Source: Moniliella sp. 'wahieum'
Taxonomy: Eukaryota; Basidiomycota; Moniliellomycetes; Moniliellales; Moniliellaceae
Length of the DNA stretch: 64,000 nt
Reading direction: 5' to 3'
NCBI GenBank assembly: GCA_003971905.1
Contig: RSEE01000028.1
Location: 186,001 to 250,000 of the forward strand
Shown: positions 24,608 to 35,863 of the stretch, piece after piece
Position numbering within the stretch: position 1 is the stretch's first letter
Layout: every line of letters starts with the position of its first letter
Notes under the pieces: model-generated
What the model was told of the DNA's origin: nothing
The model's input: the letters and a program-made list of their open reading frames with translations, nothing else
The model's database searches: none
Position numbers and translations under genes: made by a program

Positions 24608-25898
24608 GGCGCGCTTCGCTGCGGTTTCAGCCGCTCAGCATTCAATTTAGTATGCAACTGACTCTGGCCGACTCGACGCGCGCGCATCGCAGCCGCTGCG
24701 GATTGGCCTATTTGCCTCCCCAGCACCCGCAGCCCATTTTGCCTGCCCTCGCCGCATACGTCCACCCGTCCAACCAGCCTGCTCGGCTGGCTGTGGTGCG
24801 TTGCCGCCTGGGTCGTCCCAGCACTTGGATTTTTTTCTCCCGGTCTCTCACACACACACACGATCATCTCATCGATGGATCATCCCTCCAGCGCCACTGG
24901 CCCCCTCCTTCCGCTGCCGATCTCCAACTCGCGCTCCCAGCGCCCAGCGCCCAGCGCCCAGCGCCCAGCGCCCAGCGCCCAGCGCCCAGCGCCCAGCGCC
25001 CTGCTGCCCCCTTGGGCCGTCCCTAATGGCGTGATGCCGGCCCATTCCCATTCCCGCCGAGGATGGCACGTTGAGCATGTGTTGAACGTTGGTTGAAAAT
25101 GGACGGGCACAACAGCTTCTTAGCACCGTTCCGCTCGATCCACTGCCTGATCTCCGAGTCTCAATCTCATCGGTGGTACTTGGTACCTCGCAGTACGTGC
25201 AACGTTTAACGTTTAGCTCACGCGCACGGTACGTTCACGCTGCGCGGGATCCGCTGAACGTTTGAACAAACAAAACTGGTCCTGGCGCCCAGTGCCAGTG
25301 CGCATCCACGTATCCAACACCGAGGACAGGCACGGAGGACCACCGAGTCCGACTGGTACCCTGCATTGTAGTGCTTGGCAGGACAGCGCAGGGCTTGGAA
25401 GGCCGGGGTGGGCCAGGGTCGCCCAGGGTCGACCAGGGTGGCAACGTGGAAGCACGCCCACCATGCAGCTCGGGGGGGCGGATCGGCGCGCCCCGGGCAC
25501 TAGAGCACTCTCGAGGCACTGTGCCGTTGGGGCGCGTGCCGCCGGCGCACGCCTGTGCCGACTCCGGCGACTCGATCACTGGTCAGCCATCTCACCGATC
25601 ATGCCGATTGCGCGTAGGGCGCCCGGACGCAGCCGGGCGCGGGGCCAGTGCGGCGCCACCCCAGCCAAATGAGCCCATCGGGCACCTGTCCAGGCCGGCC
25701 AAACGAGCCGCGTGTCCATGCCCCCCGTCGCTTTGTCGCCCGCCCGCGCCGCTCTCTCTTCCGTGCGCCTGCGCTCAGCTGGCGCTGAATGGCCTGAATG
25801 CGTGTCGCTTGTGAAACGGAAAACAAACAGTCGGTGCAAATGCTCCCAACCATTCCAATGTGGTCGCGCTGGATAACTGGGGCTCTGTCAAATTAAAT
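24608..25898. other. SRE1 promoter side and intergenic region
   Basis: Contains the CGCCCAG array (24941-25003), a TCTCTCACACACACACGATCA stretch near 24846, and the words GTTGAACGTTGG (25080) and CTGAACGTTTGAAC (25254). No gene could be supported. Confidence 0.4.
24941..25003. repeat. Heptamer tandem array, CGCCCAG x8
   Basis: Eight perfect 7-base units, then CGCCCTG; a CTCCCAG precursor precedes it. This is the longest heptamer array in the window. It lies between SRE1 and the tRNA gene. Confidence 0.95.
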
Positions 25899-25984
25899 TC
25901 TCCGATGTTTAGTGGCTATGACACGTCCCTGTCACCGAGCAAGGACGAACGGACGAGACCCGGGTTCGATTCCCGGTCGGAGAG
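25899..25984 (+). tRNA. tRNA-Asp(GTC) with a 15-nt intron
   Basis: Acceptor stem TCTCCGA (25899-25905) pairs with TCGGAGA (25977-25983), with discriminator G. Anticodon stem CGTCC (25925-25929) pairs with GGACG (25951-25955) around loop CTGTCA...C with anticodon GTC. A 15-base insertion (25936-25950 region) sits after position 37, the standard place for a nuclear tRNA intron. T arm CCGGG/CCCGG carries TTCGATT, giving an intact B box GGTTCGATTCC. The A-box region reads TGTTTAGTGG, one G short of the usual TGGTTTAGTGG, consistent with a homopolymer undercall. An identity other than Asp would need a different folding that I cannot find. Confidence 0.78.
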
Positions 25985-26429
25985 TCCTTTTCCTTTTGCA
26001 AAAATGCTATGGAGCCAAACCAACCCCCTACTGCGAGCTCACCGCGTTTCACGTCCTGAGATCCCCCCATGGCCGCAATAGTGGAAGCTCACAACTGCAT
26101 CCAGCGCAATACAAAAGTCGTAAGCGTCGCATTAGGCAATGGAGAAGCAGGTGGTCAAGGGCAGCACAAAAAAGAGTGTGGCGGGAGCACCTTGTATGCG
26201 CTCAGCGAGGACAGAGAGGCAAGAAATCCCCCCCATATGTAGATGCAACAAGTACAGGGTCATCAGTCTCTGTATAAATAGGAGGGCCAACGGTTGTGGG
26301 AACGCAACCAGCAAGCATGGGCAAGCCAACAACCGAGGGAGTGGGAGGAGGGGGGGGGGCAGGGCAAGAGCAAGGGCATACTCATCCGCAAGGCAATGCA
26401 ATGTAACGAGCGCCTCCTCCGGCCTGGTT
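25985..26429. other. Spacer between tRNA-Asp and the phytochrome 3' end
   Basis: The tRNA is followed by TCCTTTTCCTTTTG, a T-rich run suitable for RNA polymerase III termination. The rest presumably holds the phytochrome 3' UTR; a poly-G tract lies at 26349-26359. Confidence 0.4.
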
Positions 26430-29400
26430 TCAATTCCAGAGGGGAGCAAACCAACCCCCATCCATCTGCCCCGTTTGGAACTCGTTGTCGGCGTCCCACT
26501 CTTCTGCCGGCATCTGGGTCACATCGCTTACGGGGACAACGCACGATAGCAGTTGGCGCAGCCGAGCAAAATTGACGGGCTTGGTCAGCCAACCGTCGAG
26601 ACCGTCCGAGCGCAGCGTCTCGCGCAACGTCTCTTCCAGCGTTGCGCTGACGGCCAAGATGGGGACGCGGCGACGCGGCGACGCGCTTGATGGGACCGGG
26701 TGCTGAATTTCGACGGCTCGGATCGCACGCGTGGCACCTTGGCCATCGAGCACAGGCATCTGGAGGTCCATCAGCCCACATCGATATCTCGATTGGCGGT
26801 GAACCGTTGGAGCGCCTGTTGGCCGTCCTCGGCCTCTTGCACCGACGTGTGGCCATCCATCACGAGCCGCTTCTTGAGAATCATCCGGTTCACCGAATTG
26901 TCATCCACAACTAGGATTCGTAGTGGCGGGGTGGCCTTGGGGCGTTTGGCTCGGTCCCCAGCCTGCTTGGCTGCCACAACGGTGTGGACACCGGTCGCAC
27001 TGGCTCGGCGAGCAGCAAAGTCGGGCCGCTTGGGAACCTTGAGCGTCGGAGCAGGTGAAGGTGACGGTGCATTGCGCGCGTCAGGAGCCACACTGGTTCC
27101 AGCCGACCGGCGAGGGGCCACACCAATTTGGGTTGGGGAAGACTGGGGCAAGGAGAGACGCTTGTCCCCATCTGCAGATGCAGTAGGGTGCATCGACGAC
27201 GACGCACCGAGCGCGGCTGGGACGGGGCCAGTCTGTTGCTCGATCAACGCCCCTGATTTTGGCCCCGACACAGTTCGTATCACAGCGGCAGCGGTAGTGG
27301 GAGAGGCAGGGTGAAAGGGAGATGAACTTTCGTCAATCGAGCTTTGACGTAAAGTAGGTCGAGCGCCAGGACCGAAAGAGGCAATGGAAGATCCCATGCT
27401 GGAGGAGCCCATGGGCTGCTGGGACCGGCCAGCAAAGGTGAGAGGCAAGCGGAAGGTAAGCGTGGTTCCTATGCCTTCTTGGCTATCGACCCGAAGCTGG
27501 CCCTTGAGCAGCTTGACCGTGTGCGCCACGACGGCCAAGCCGACGCCTAGACCGTCCTTGGACTTTTTGGGTTCGGGAACAAACGAGGATTGGGTCGTGG
27601 TGGCCCCTGTTCTTCCTTCCAAGGACGTGGAGACACCAGGATCATAGGTCACTTCGGCATGCGTCACTGTCGGTGCACCCACCTCCACCTTGATCGTCTC
27701 CACCTCTTCCAAGGCACGAAAGATGGACTCGAGCAAGGCGCGCGGCATGCCTTTGCCATTGTCGCTGATCATCAGCTCGTACACTGCCATGGGCGAGAGC
27801 AAGGACTTGGCGTCCGTGTCGACGGGCTGGGGCAGCTGGTGCAGCTCCACCTCGACGGTTCCCGTCTCCGATGCCGAGTTGGCAAACGAGTTGGAGAGAA
27901 CGTTTGATGAGTTGGCGGATGCGGCACCGATCGCTAACAACCAAGGTGGTATCGGCGTTGAGGTTGGTGACCAAGTTGATGCCCCGCCGGCTGGCCTCGG
28001 CTTCAAACAGCTGCACGGCATCTTTCACCAGCGCCACAAGGTCAAAGGTATCAGAGCGAACGCTGGGGCCGGTAACCGACTCTTCGTCGGCAGATAGACG
28101 GGTGAGGTCGAGCAACTCATTGACGGTATGGAGCAAGGAGCGACGGCAGAATAACTGTTACGGATGTGCTCTTTGGCCTCGGCGTCCAAGGGCCATCGAG
28201 GGTGAGTTCGAGAAAGCCAAGGATCTGGTTCAGAGGCGTGCGCACATCGTGGCGCGCTTGAGAGGAGGCGGGAAGTAAGTTGGGTGAGCCGGGTGGCCTG
28301 TTCTTCTTTCTCCTCCAGATGGAGATGAAGCGGCCAAACATGTGCGAGATGGTCTCCGCCGCATCCAGATCCTCTTGCGAAAACGCCAGCGACTCGTCCG
28401 CAATCGTTTGCATCCACAGCTTAAAGCTTTTCCGCGGCTCCAGCTCCGAGTTGGCATCGGTCTCGGCACCACCGTCAGGACGATAGTCCGACTTGTACGG
28501 GTTTCCAGCCCACCGGACATGCTTCGTCTGAGGCTTGCGCATGAAGCACATAAAGTCCGTCCCGGACCCAGAGAGGGGGATGAGAATGAGGCCAGCGATC
28601 GAGGTGAGCTGAAAGGGAAGCACCATGTCGGTAAAGCATTTGAGCACATTGGACGTGGACAGAATGGTCGTGTACCGCTTGAGACGAAGATACTCGGCCA
28701 AGCCCAACACTTCTTGGCTTGAGTCGAGGGGGCCGAGGATCTTGACCTCCTTGCCCATACTGATCACACCATAGTCCGCACGAAACAGGTGGAAGAGCTC
28801 TTCGGGGTCCGAGTTAAAGTAGCCCGAGGGAGCCATCGTCGCAGGCCGCGACATGCTCAACAAATCCTGCCGGTTTTGCAAGCCCGGCGAGGGTAAGCCG
28901 CTCAATGTGTTGGCTGATCGAGTCAGCCAAGAGACAACAAAGCCGACGAAGCGGAAACGCGATTCGCTTGCCGTGAGGCCCATAGTTGTGCAGCGCAATC
29001 AACCCCCACAATTGGCCAAACGCCATGAGACTCAAGCTCATACTCGCGCGTACCCGCATGTTACTCAGATACTTGAGGTGGATTGGTGACATGGCCCGCA
29101 ACATGCAGTGGGTCATGTCGAGGGGGTGGGTGAGCGCAGCAGCAGAACGAGCTACAAGACGAGCGGTGGGCTGGTCCCGATCGTACAACAGTCGAATGCG
29201 GTTGATCCGGTACAGGTCTCGAGCTTGTGGGGGAATGTCTGTCGCAGGAAATCGGAGGCCGAGGTACAGGTCGTGAGTGTCGTCCCATGAAACGAGTTCG
29301 GTTACGACTTGGCCATTGTAGGCATGGTCAAATTGGTACACCATCACTCGACTGTACCCAGACGTTACCTCGGCCAGGATGCCTACAGCGACACGGAGGC

Positions 29401-30834
29401 AAGTCGGCAGATCCTTGGCAGCAGTCAGTTGTTCGTTGGCTTGGAGCATAATCGTAACTAGGTCCACCTCCTTGGATTGCTTGGACCTTTGACCGGCCCG
29501 GGAGCGACGTGCACTAGTAGACATAGAGAGGCACGCAAGGGCTTGGCCCCCGAAACAGTGGATTGCTGCTTTTGAGCCTCGGTCGGGAGGTACGGTTGAG
29601 ACTCATCGTCCTCCTCCTCTTCTTGAATCGACCCTTGCTCCTCGGACAGATTAGGCAAAAGGTTGGCATCGGACGGGGTGAAGGACTCCAGTCGCGGCCT
29701 CCCAATGCTCTGCCGCGATAGCGATGAAATGCCGTCGCTAGTGCTCACAGTGCTTGCCAAGCTTGAACTGGCCTTGCGGTTGAATGGTTGGGCCAACATC
29801 GATTGGGGCGCATGGCCGGCCGAGGCGGTTTCGAGCGGATTGAGATGATCATTGACCAGTTCTAACTCGAGCACCAAAGTGGCTTGCCTATCCTCCGGTG
29901 CGGCGAGAGGGCGGGTGCCGTGTGCACGCAGCATAACAAGCACGGGCTGGCATTCCTGCCGGACCTGGAATGGAAAGCTTGAACTGCTGCGGGCCAGAAT
30001 GGACCAACTCCTCCCCCGTCATTTCTTCAGCAACGTCGACATGAAGCCAAAGCAAGTCCGCCTGTTCATCGTCGAGCAAGTCTGCAAATGAATCAAGATC
30101 AAAAAGATCCTGGGGGTGAGGCCCAGCAGTTTCTCCACGTTCTCCGAGACGAGCTGGACCTTGAGTGACCCTTCGTCATCACTCTGGAGTGTGATCAGCA
30201 CACCAAAGCCTTGCACGGCCCCAGGAGCGTGGATGGGCTGTACAGCGAGTTGATGGAGATGGAAAGGGTTAGTTGTAGGCTACCACAAAAACGCGCGATG
30301 TATGCATACCTCGTCCCGGCAACGGTATATTTGGTTTGACCGACCGTCGACAATCATGTTTCCTTCAGGGGTTTGAATGTGCTTGAAGCGCGAGGTGCGC
30401 AACAGATCATCAAGGTGGTCCTTGGCCTCGGCTTGTATCGTCCGCGGGGTGGAAGTGGTGTTTACTAAGGGGCTGGACTGCGTGACAAGAGGCGCAGACA
30501 AGTCGGGAGGCTTGGCCGGAGCATTCGAGGGTGGGACAAAAGTACTTTGTAATGCTCCTTCCTTCTGGGCAGCGCCAACGTCGCCTGCGGCGCACGTGCT
30601 GCCTATCCAGGCTGATACGTCGGGTGGGGATACAGGTTGGGCTGCGTGTAGCGCATCGAACGAAGCGGAATGGCTACCATTAGGGAAGGAGGCCATAGGC
30701 GGGGAAACATCTGGAGGCATGGCCGCACCGGTCAAGGCGCCAGAACCCGTGTCAGCCGCGTCGTTGGAGAGAACATTGGTGGAACTGATGGCTGGCTTGG
30801 GCAGCAGGGCTGAGTTGGCGGCTCCTCCATTCAT
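26430..30834 (-). CDS. PHY1: Fungal phytochrome, hybrid histidine kinase, frameshifted
   Basis: Red/far-red photoreceptor with the fungal order PAS-GAF-PHY-HisKA-HATPase-REC. PAS: YRCRDE, then intron 30238-30309, then PIHAPGAVQGFGVLI. The Cys in YRC is the expected bilin-attachment residue of fungal and bacterial phytochromes. GAF: RFPATDIPPQARDLYRINRI and MSPIHLKYLSNMRVRASMS. PHY: WAGNPYK and PRKSF, the tongue motif. HisKA: H in ARHDVRTPLNQI. HATPase: ISDNGKGMP and GLGVGLAVV. REC: ILVVDDNSVNRMI, phospho-acceptor Asp in LMDLQMP, and Lys in LTKPVN. The stop is at 26430. Start taken at MNGGAANSALLPKP (30834); the frame is open to 31137 but Pro/Ser-rich there. Frame breaks near 30100, 29500, 28800, 28250, 27900 and 26780 each restore the family consensus when one base is added or removed. 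Confidence 0.95.
30238..30309 (-). other. Phytochrome intron within the PAS domain
   Basis: GTATGCAT...TGTACAG, 72 nt. Splicing fuses RCRDE to PIHAPGAVQGFG, exactly the conserved PAS lasso segment, which verifies both ends. Confidence 0.93.
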
Positions 30835-31942
30835 AGATGCCAGCGAGGGAAGCTGGTCGAGGGGTACAACCTGACGGCGCCTCCCCGGCGCATGCTTCGG
30901 CGAGAGGTCGGGCCAAGAGGGCGCCGCGGGGTAACGGACACAGCAGAAGAGAGAGGGAAGATATACCCGCCGTCGGGGCGGGATGAGGGGGAGGTGTCGA
31001 GGCGAGCAAGGCGGGAATGAGTGGTGCGACCTGTACGGGGGCTCAGCCGTGGCAAAGGAGAGTCTGGCTCTGATGGCATGTGGTGGATGATGCAGATGAT
31101 GGCCCGGAATCGATAAGGGAAAATCGGTAATCGGCAACTGGAGACGACGAGAGGAGGACAGCTGGCGGTGGTGGCACTGATGAGCACAGCGTGAGTACAG
31201 CGACCCTGGCAGTACGATTAATCAGCTTGATCGTTTTGAATATGGCTCAGATTGATCGGCGATTCGAGTGGCACATGGCGCTGGAGGGCTACGGAGCGAA
31301 GAGCGGGCCGGCGAGACAGTATTCTGACGGGTTGCGATACACGTTTGCATCTTTTTCGCCGCTGCCGTGCACTAGCTTCACGGCACGGTCACTGTCCCCC
31401 ATCTCATGCACGCTAGCCACTTGCCACTGAAGGCACTAGTCTAGCCACTGTGACTAGCTAGTCACGGCCAACAGAGTTGCCAGCCATGGGTGGCTAGCCA
31501 CTCGTGCGTGCACTCTCGGCTACTACTCAGATCGCAGATGTCACAGTCTCATATCGCATGTATCATGCATGAAGCCTGAGGCCCTGAGGCGGCGGGGGAT
31601 AGTGTGGGCGAGCTTGTAGCACGCGGCGGACCAAAATTGACGCGATGAGGACGAGGACGTATCGGTGACCGGGTCGGGTCGACAGGGGCCGCGGGGATCG
31701 AGATTCGATGGCCTCGATCCATCGATCATCGAGAGTGAGATTGCGCGCTTTGCTGTTACAATTCAGTGCGTTCAGTGCCTGTGGGTGGCGAAAAATAACA
31801 GGCGCAAATGTAACCACGGAGAGTCCCCCTCGCGGGCCACCAGTGACTGAGCGGATTAATGTACGTACGTTTTAATGCCCCGGTGACCGTTGCTTGCTTG
31901 TTGTCCCAGTTCCTTCGTACTGCCTGCTGCTGGATGGGCGGA

Positions 31943-31997
31943 TTGAAGCTTGAAGCTTGAAGCTCGAGCTCGAAGCTCGAAGCTCGAAGCTCGAAGG
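31943..31997. repeat. Heptamer array TTGAAGC x3, TCGAAGC x3
   Basis: Three TTGAAGC units, one shortened TCGAGC, three TCGAAGC units and a final TCGAAGG. The shift between variants gives an internal AAGCTCGAGCT dyad. Confidence 0.93.
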
Positions 31998-34125
31998 CCA
32001 ACTTCGCATCACGCTGTCACGTGCCACCCTCGGTTTGCCCGGTGCAACGGGACCCACCCGTCGTCAGTACCGCCAGTGTCAAGCGCCAAAGCTTCAAGCT
32101 TGAAGAGCCCCCAGTAGATGACCGAAAATTCTGCCTAATCCTAAGCCGCTCCCGCTCACACCAGTCTCCTTTGCCAGGCGTGGGCAGCATTCCACCGCAT
32201 CCAGCGGATCCGGCATTCCAATCAGCAGCATCCAGCGCAAGCATCGCCCACTTCAGTCCAATCCACCCTGCCATCACCACCACTACCACGTTCCCCCCAC
32301 CCACTTAATATGCCTTCTTCCGCCTCCTTGCCTTTTAACCAACATCCAAAACGGAAACACACATTCATTCGACACGGGCGGGTGTGAAAAATTGAAACAT
32401 GGGTCATGGCGGGATTGGAAAATGGGTAAAACGGCTGCATAAGCGGAATGGGGCTGAAGAGGCCGGTGGCAGAGACCCGACGATTGTGGCGACATGCATT
32501 TGGGGCTGCAACCCACGCCTCACCGTCTGGCCTCTTGCTCCGTAACCGCCCCTTCCCTTCGGCCATGCCCTGCGCATGGGACGCATGACAGTCATCCGTC
32601 ACCTGGCTCGTTCGCCGGCAAAGAAGCTTTTATGTGCGCATGCGCATCATGTCAAAGCGCAGCCCATCGCCCCATCTCACGTCTCGAGAGGTTCCGGCTG
32701 ATGGGTCCGGGATACGCACTACCCTATGGTCTGGCTACTGATGACTGACGACTGCCACCAAACCTATACTCATCCTCATCGCGCAATGCATGCCCATTTG
32801 GTTCTCGCATCAATCACTGTCACTGTCCGAAGAGTCGTCGCTGTTGCCCCCCCTCCGACAGCGGCCACGGCAGGTGTCTTCTTCTTGGCGCGCTTGTCCC
32901 ACAGGTGCATGGCACCCTTCGTTGCAATCCTGTTATTGGCTGGGGGCCAGCACTACTCGTGGAATATCGACGCCATCAGAGTGTCTCGAGGATGGGGAGC
33001 GCCGCGAATGGGAGAGCAACAAGCATAGTGCGCACATCCTTCCCAACCCCAGTCTTTAGGTTAGCCAACAAACCCCTAGCTCGGATATTGGTGCCCTCTG
33101 TGCCAGGATACCCTCCGTGTTGAGATCGCAGATGAATATCAGTCTCTTGGTTGCGGATTTGCTCGACACGCTCATTCGGGGCGCCGAGCGGGTTGTCATG
33201 CGTCCGCGGGTGGCAAAGGACGCGCCCGTGGGCTCTTGAAGGTGGTCCAAAGGAAACACTGGGCTACGTCTGGCATAACTCGTCCTCGGCCATGGTAGTG
33301 TCTACAGGCGAGGAGGCACGGGAAGCAGGGGAAGGCGAGCATGCGTCAGGTGGCTGGGGCATGCTCGCATCTTCGGCCACCTCGTCAATGGCGTGACTGG
33401 CCCCCAGCCTCGCACCCAGCGCCACGTTGTGGCTGTACCTGCGCACCTTCGTGTGCTTGAGTGCATGAAACCGGACATCGGTCGAACTGGGCAAGCAGGG
33501 GACTGGGACAGCAACCCCTCGTCCTGCTTCACCGTGGACCAGGCCGCGGGAAAAGGTACAGCAGATGCGTCTGTCCTATTTTGCACGTGTGCGGCTCGTT
33601 CCATCTGTCGGCATTTTGATGAGCCGACGTCGAAACATGGCGGTGGCGACTTGGTAAAAGGATGGGCGAGATGGGTTGTACATATGATATGCATTGGTGG
33701 GTGCTTTTTTTGTCACAGGTCCGGCAGACGATCACGGCCCCCTCTAACCTTTTAAACCTTGCCCCCTCTAACCTTAAAACTTGCCCCCTCTCCCAGAGAC
33801 GCACGCTCTCCCCTTCTTTGATGCTCTTCCAAAGCGTATTACATTCGTCATCCCCTATCTGAAGATGAGAGTGGCGCAGTCCAGATGGCCACCCGGATGG
33901 GTGATGTGGTAGCACTATAGTGTTGGCAGTGTGGTGGTCGAATACGCCACAGCCAACGACATGCTTAATACAAGGGTGCATGAAAGAGCAACAGAGGCTA
34001 TATACCTTAGGGATGCGGAGATCATGGACAAAGCCAACACAAAAGCTAAATGGAATGGTTACAACATCGGAGCTCCTTGACCTCGACCAGGGGCTATCGC
34101 CTTGACTTTTGATGTAACACCGTAG

Positions 34126-34146
34126 GTCACTAGTCACTAGTCACTA
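34126..34146. repeat. Heptamer tandem array, GTCACTA x3
   Basis: Three perfect consecutive units. Related CACTAGTCAC words occur at 31430-31465, 52190-52215, 59694-59715 and 60408-60445. Confidence 0.92.
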
Positions 34147-34574
34147 GTATAGCTCAAGTGAGGATAATCGTGACCTGTATAGCGATTCACCCGGCTATGG
34201 AGACCGCAATGGATGCTGAAGCGTTTGGGACAGTAGCGTAGGCGATCGATTGCGGGCGAGAGATAGGCGTTGGTGGTAGGAAGCAGGGCGAGCGCTACTG
34301 GACAAGGCTACTAGTCGTTGGCTTACTCTCGGGTACGCGCGCATCACCAGTCTTCGGAGCCCGCGGAGGCTCGGGGCTAGAGAAGCTGCAAAAGTGCGCC
34401 GCGTTCGGTGAAGGCAGTAAGTAGTAACTAGTCACCGTCGCAACAGACAAGTAGTACTACAGCAAGTCGCAAATAGGCAAACTCAAAAGAGCGCTCTTGA
34501 TTGATGATTAGACCCTCGAACGCTGCTGCAGGGGGCCGCTAGTGTTGCGGCGTTAGACAGATATAATAGCTTAC

Positions 34575-34636
34575 CTATAGGCCCCTGGTGTGGCCCAGGA
34601 TTGCCTATAGGCCCCTGGCGTAGCCCAGATTGGCCT
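34575..34636. repeat. About 30-bp direct repeat, two copies
   Basis: Two adjacent near-identical copies, each beginning CCTATAGGCCCCTGG and ending GCCCAGATTGG-like. Differences are TGTGG versus CGTAG and one missing G. Confidence 0.85.
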
Positions 34637-35660
34637 GTGCGCACAGATTGGCTGCGCCACACGCGCCTCTTTTTAACCTCCTGCTCCTCTGTGGTTGCAT
34701 CCTGTCTCCTCACCACCGCCCCTCTCATTGCGCCCGCAACCAGTATCCCTGTGCCACGGCGCAACAGCACCATCTTCTTCCCCTCTGGCCACCAACATCA
34801 CCATCGTTGCTGCCTGCACTGCTTACTGCCCGCCGTCCTCATCCCGCCTCCATCGCTCGGTTCTCCGCGCCTGGTCTGCATTGCTGCCGTACGTCTCTAT
34901 TCCCCCCCGCCGCACTCTGCCCTCCTCGCCTCGTCAGTATCGCTGTTGGACGCCCCCTCTGCCTCTCGCCCCGTCCCCCTCAGACTGTCTGCATTGCTTT
35001 TGTCGTATGTGTTCTCTATCACACCAGCGCTCTGTTGCTGACCCCGCGTACACAGACTCCCCCTCGCAGACCATCTTGCCCTCGTTTCACCTGATCCGCA
35101 GAGCCATCGTACGTGCCCGCTTCCTCCGCATTCCCCACACTTCTGCTGACCTTGTGGGTCGCATGCATGACGTGCATGCACCGTTTCGCTCACCTTCGGC
35201 CTTGTCCGTCTGGTTCCATTTTGCCTCGCCTGAGGTCCACTCGCTTGGCTGGTCTGCCTTGCTATCGTACGTCCTCCGTACTTCGCGCTTGGAGTTGTCC
35301 CCACTGACACTGTCTGCCCAGCTGCTGTATGCACGGAATCCCACGGTTGGTTCGTCTCGCCTTGTTCGCCTCAACTCATCTGACCTGTTTCGCCGTCGTA
35401 CGTCCCTTCTGTTATATGCCAACGCTGTTCCTGACCTTGTTCGCCCTACCAGTGTGCATTCCGACTTCATCCCGCTTGCCCTCGCTACTGGCCGTCTTGA
35501 TCGCCTGACCCGTGAGTCCGTCGCACATCTTCTGTGTCTCTCGCTAACCCTATGCTGCTGCACACTTGGCCAGCTTCTCCCTAGTGCGCACTCCCCTCAC
35601 ACTAACCTGCCACTTTCTGTACCGCTCGCTGCTCTACTATGTTGTGGTGCTTCCGCCTGA
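34637..35660. repeat. Degenerate pyrimidine-rich repeat region
   Basis: A long plus-strand frame (34695-35660) is open here, but its translation is Ser/Leu/Arg/Pro-rich with no domain. Instead a decayed unit recurs at intervals of roughly 110-155 bases, containing TCTGCNTTGCT followed by CGTACGTC (near 34880, 34990, 35105, 35260 and 35390). Such a repeat also explains the open frame, because the strand is C/T-rich and stop-poor. I judge it non-coding. Confidence 0.45.
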
Positions 35661-35831
35661 CGTCACACCTAACCGTGGTTGCCGTGTCATCGCTTCCCAG
35701 CGATCTTCGAATGCATTCTATACCTAAAAAATACCTACCCTGCCTGTAAATCTATAGTAGTTCTGGATCGATGCCAGCCCCATCCAGCCAGCCGGTTAGA
35801 AAGCCTACAAGCACGCATCCAATCAACAGCT

Positions 35832-35863
35832 AAGCGCTTGGCCCAAATTTGGGCCAAGCGCTT
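35832..35863. repeat. 32-bp perfect palindrome
   Basis: Left half AAGCGCTTGGCCCAAA is followed immediately by its exact reverse complement, with no spacer. Degenerate partial copies (GGCCAAACCGGTTGACC, TTGGGCCAAAACGCTT) follow within 90 bases. Confidence 0.95.

Larger units (their letters stand above)
30835..34570. other. Gene-poor intergenic block
   Basis: Upstream of the phytochrome. Open frames of 60-200 codons occur on both strands (for example minus-strand 33264-33494, 33056-33259 and 33529-34137), but none has a recognisable domain. It holds a CATGTAT/CATGCAT pair at 31557-31570, a perfect 16-bp palindrome (GTGACTAG then its complement) at 31450-31465, the TTGAAGC/TCGAAGC array (31943-31997) and GTCACTA x3 (34126-34146). 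Confidence 0.4.

Noticed and set aside
24941-25003. CRISPR-like or telomeric array
   Set aside because: Units are contiguous 7-mers without spacers, and the sequence is unlike fungal TTAGGG telomeres.
33056-33694. Possible minus-strand gene with VRFHALKHTKVRRYSHNVAL segment
   Set aside because: The text looks protein-like but I recognise no family and could not link exons; left unannotated.
34695-35660. 321-codon plus-strand frame as a gene
   Set aside because: No domain, skewed composition, and internal degenerate repeats explain the lack of stops.
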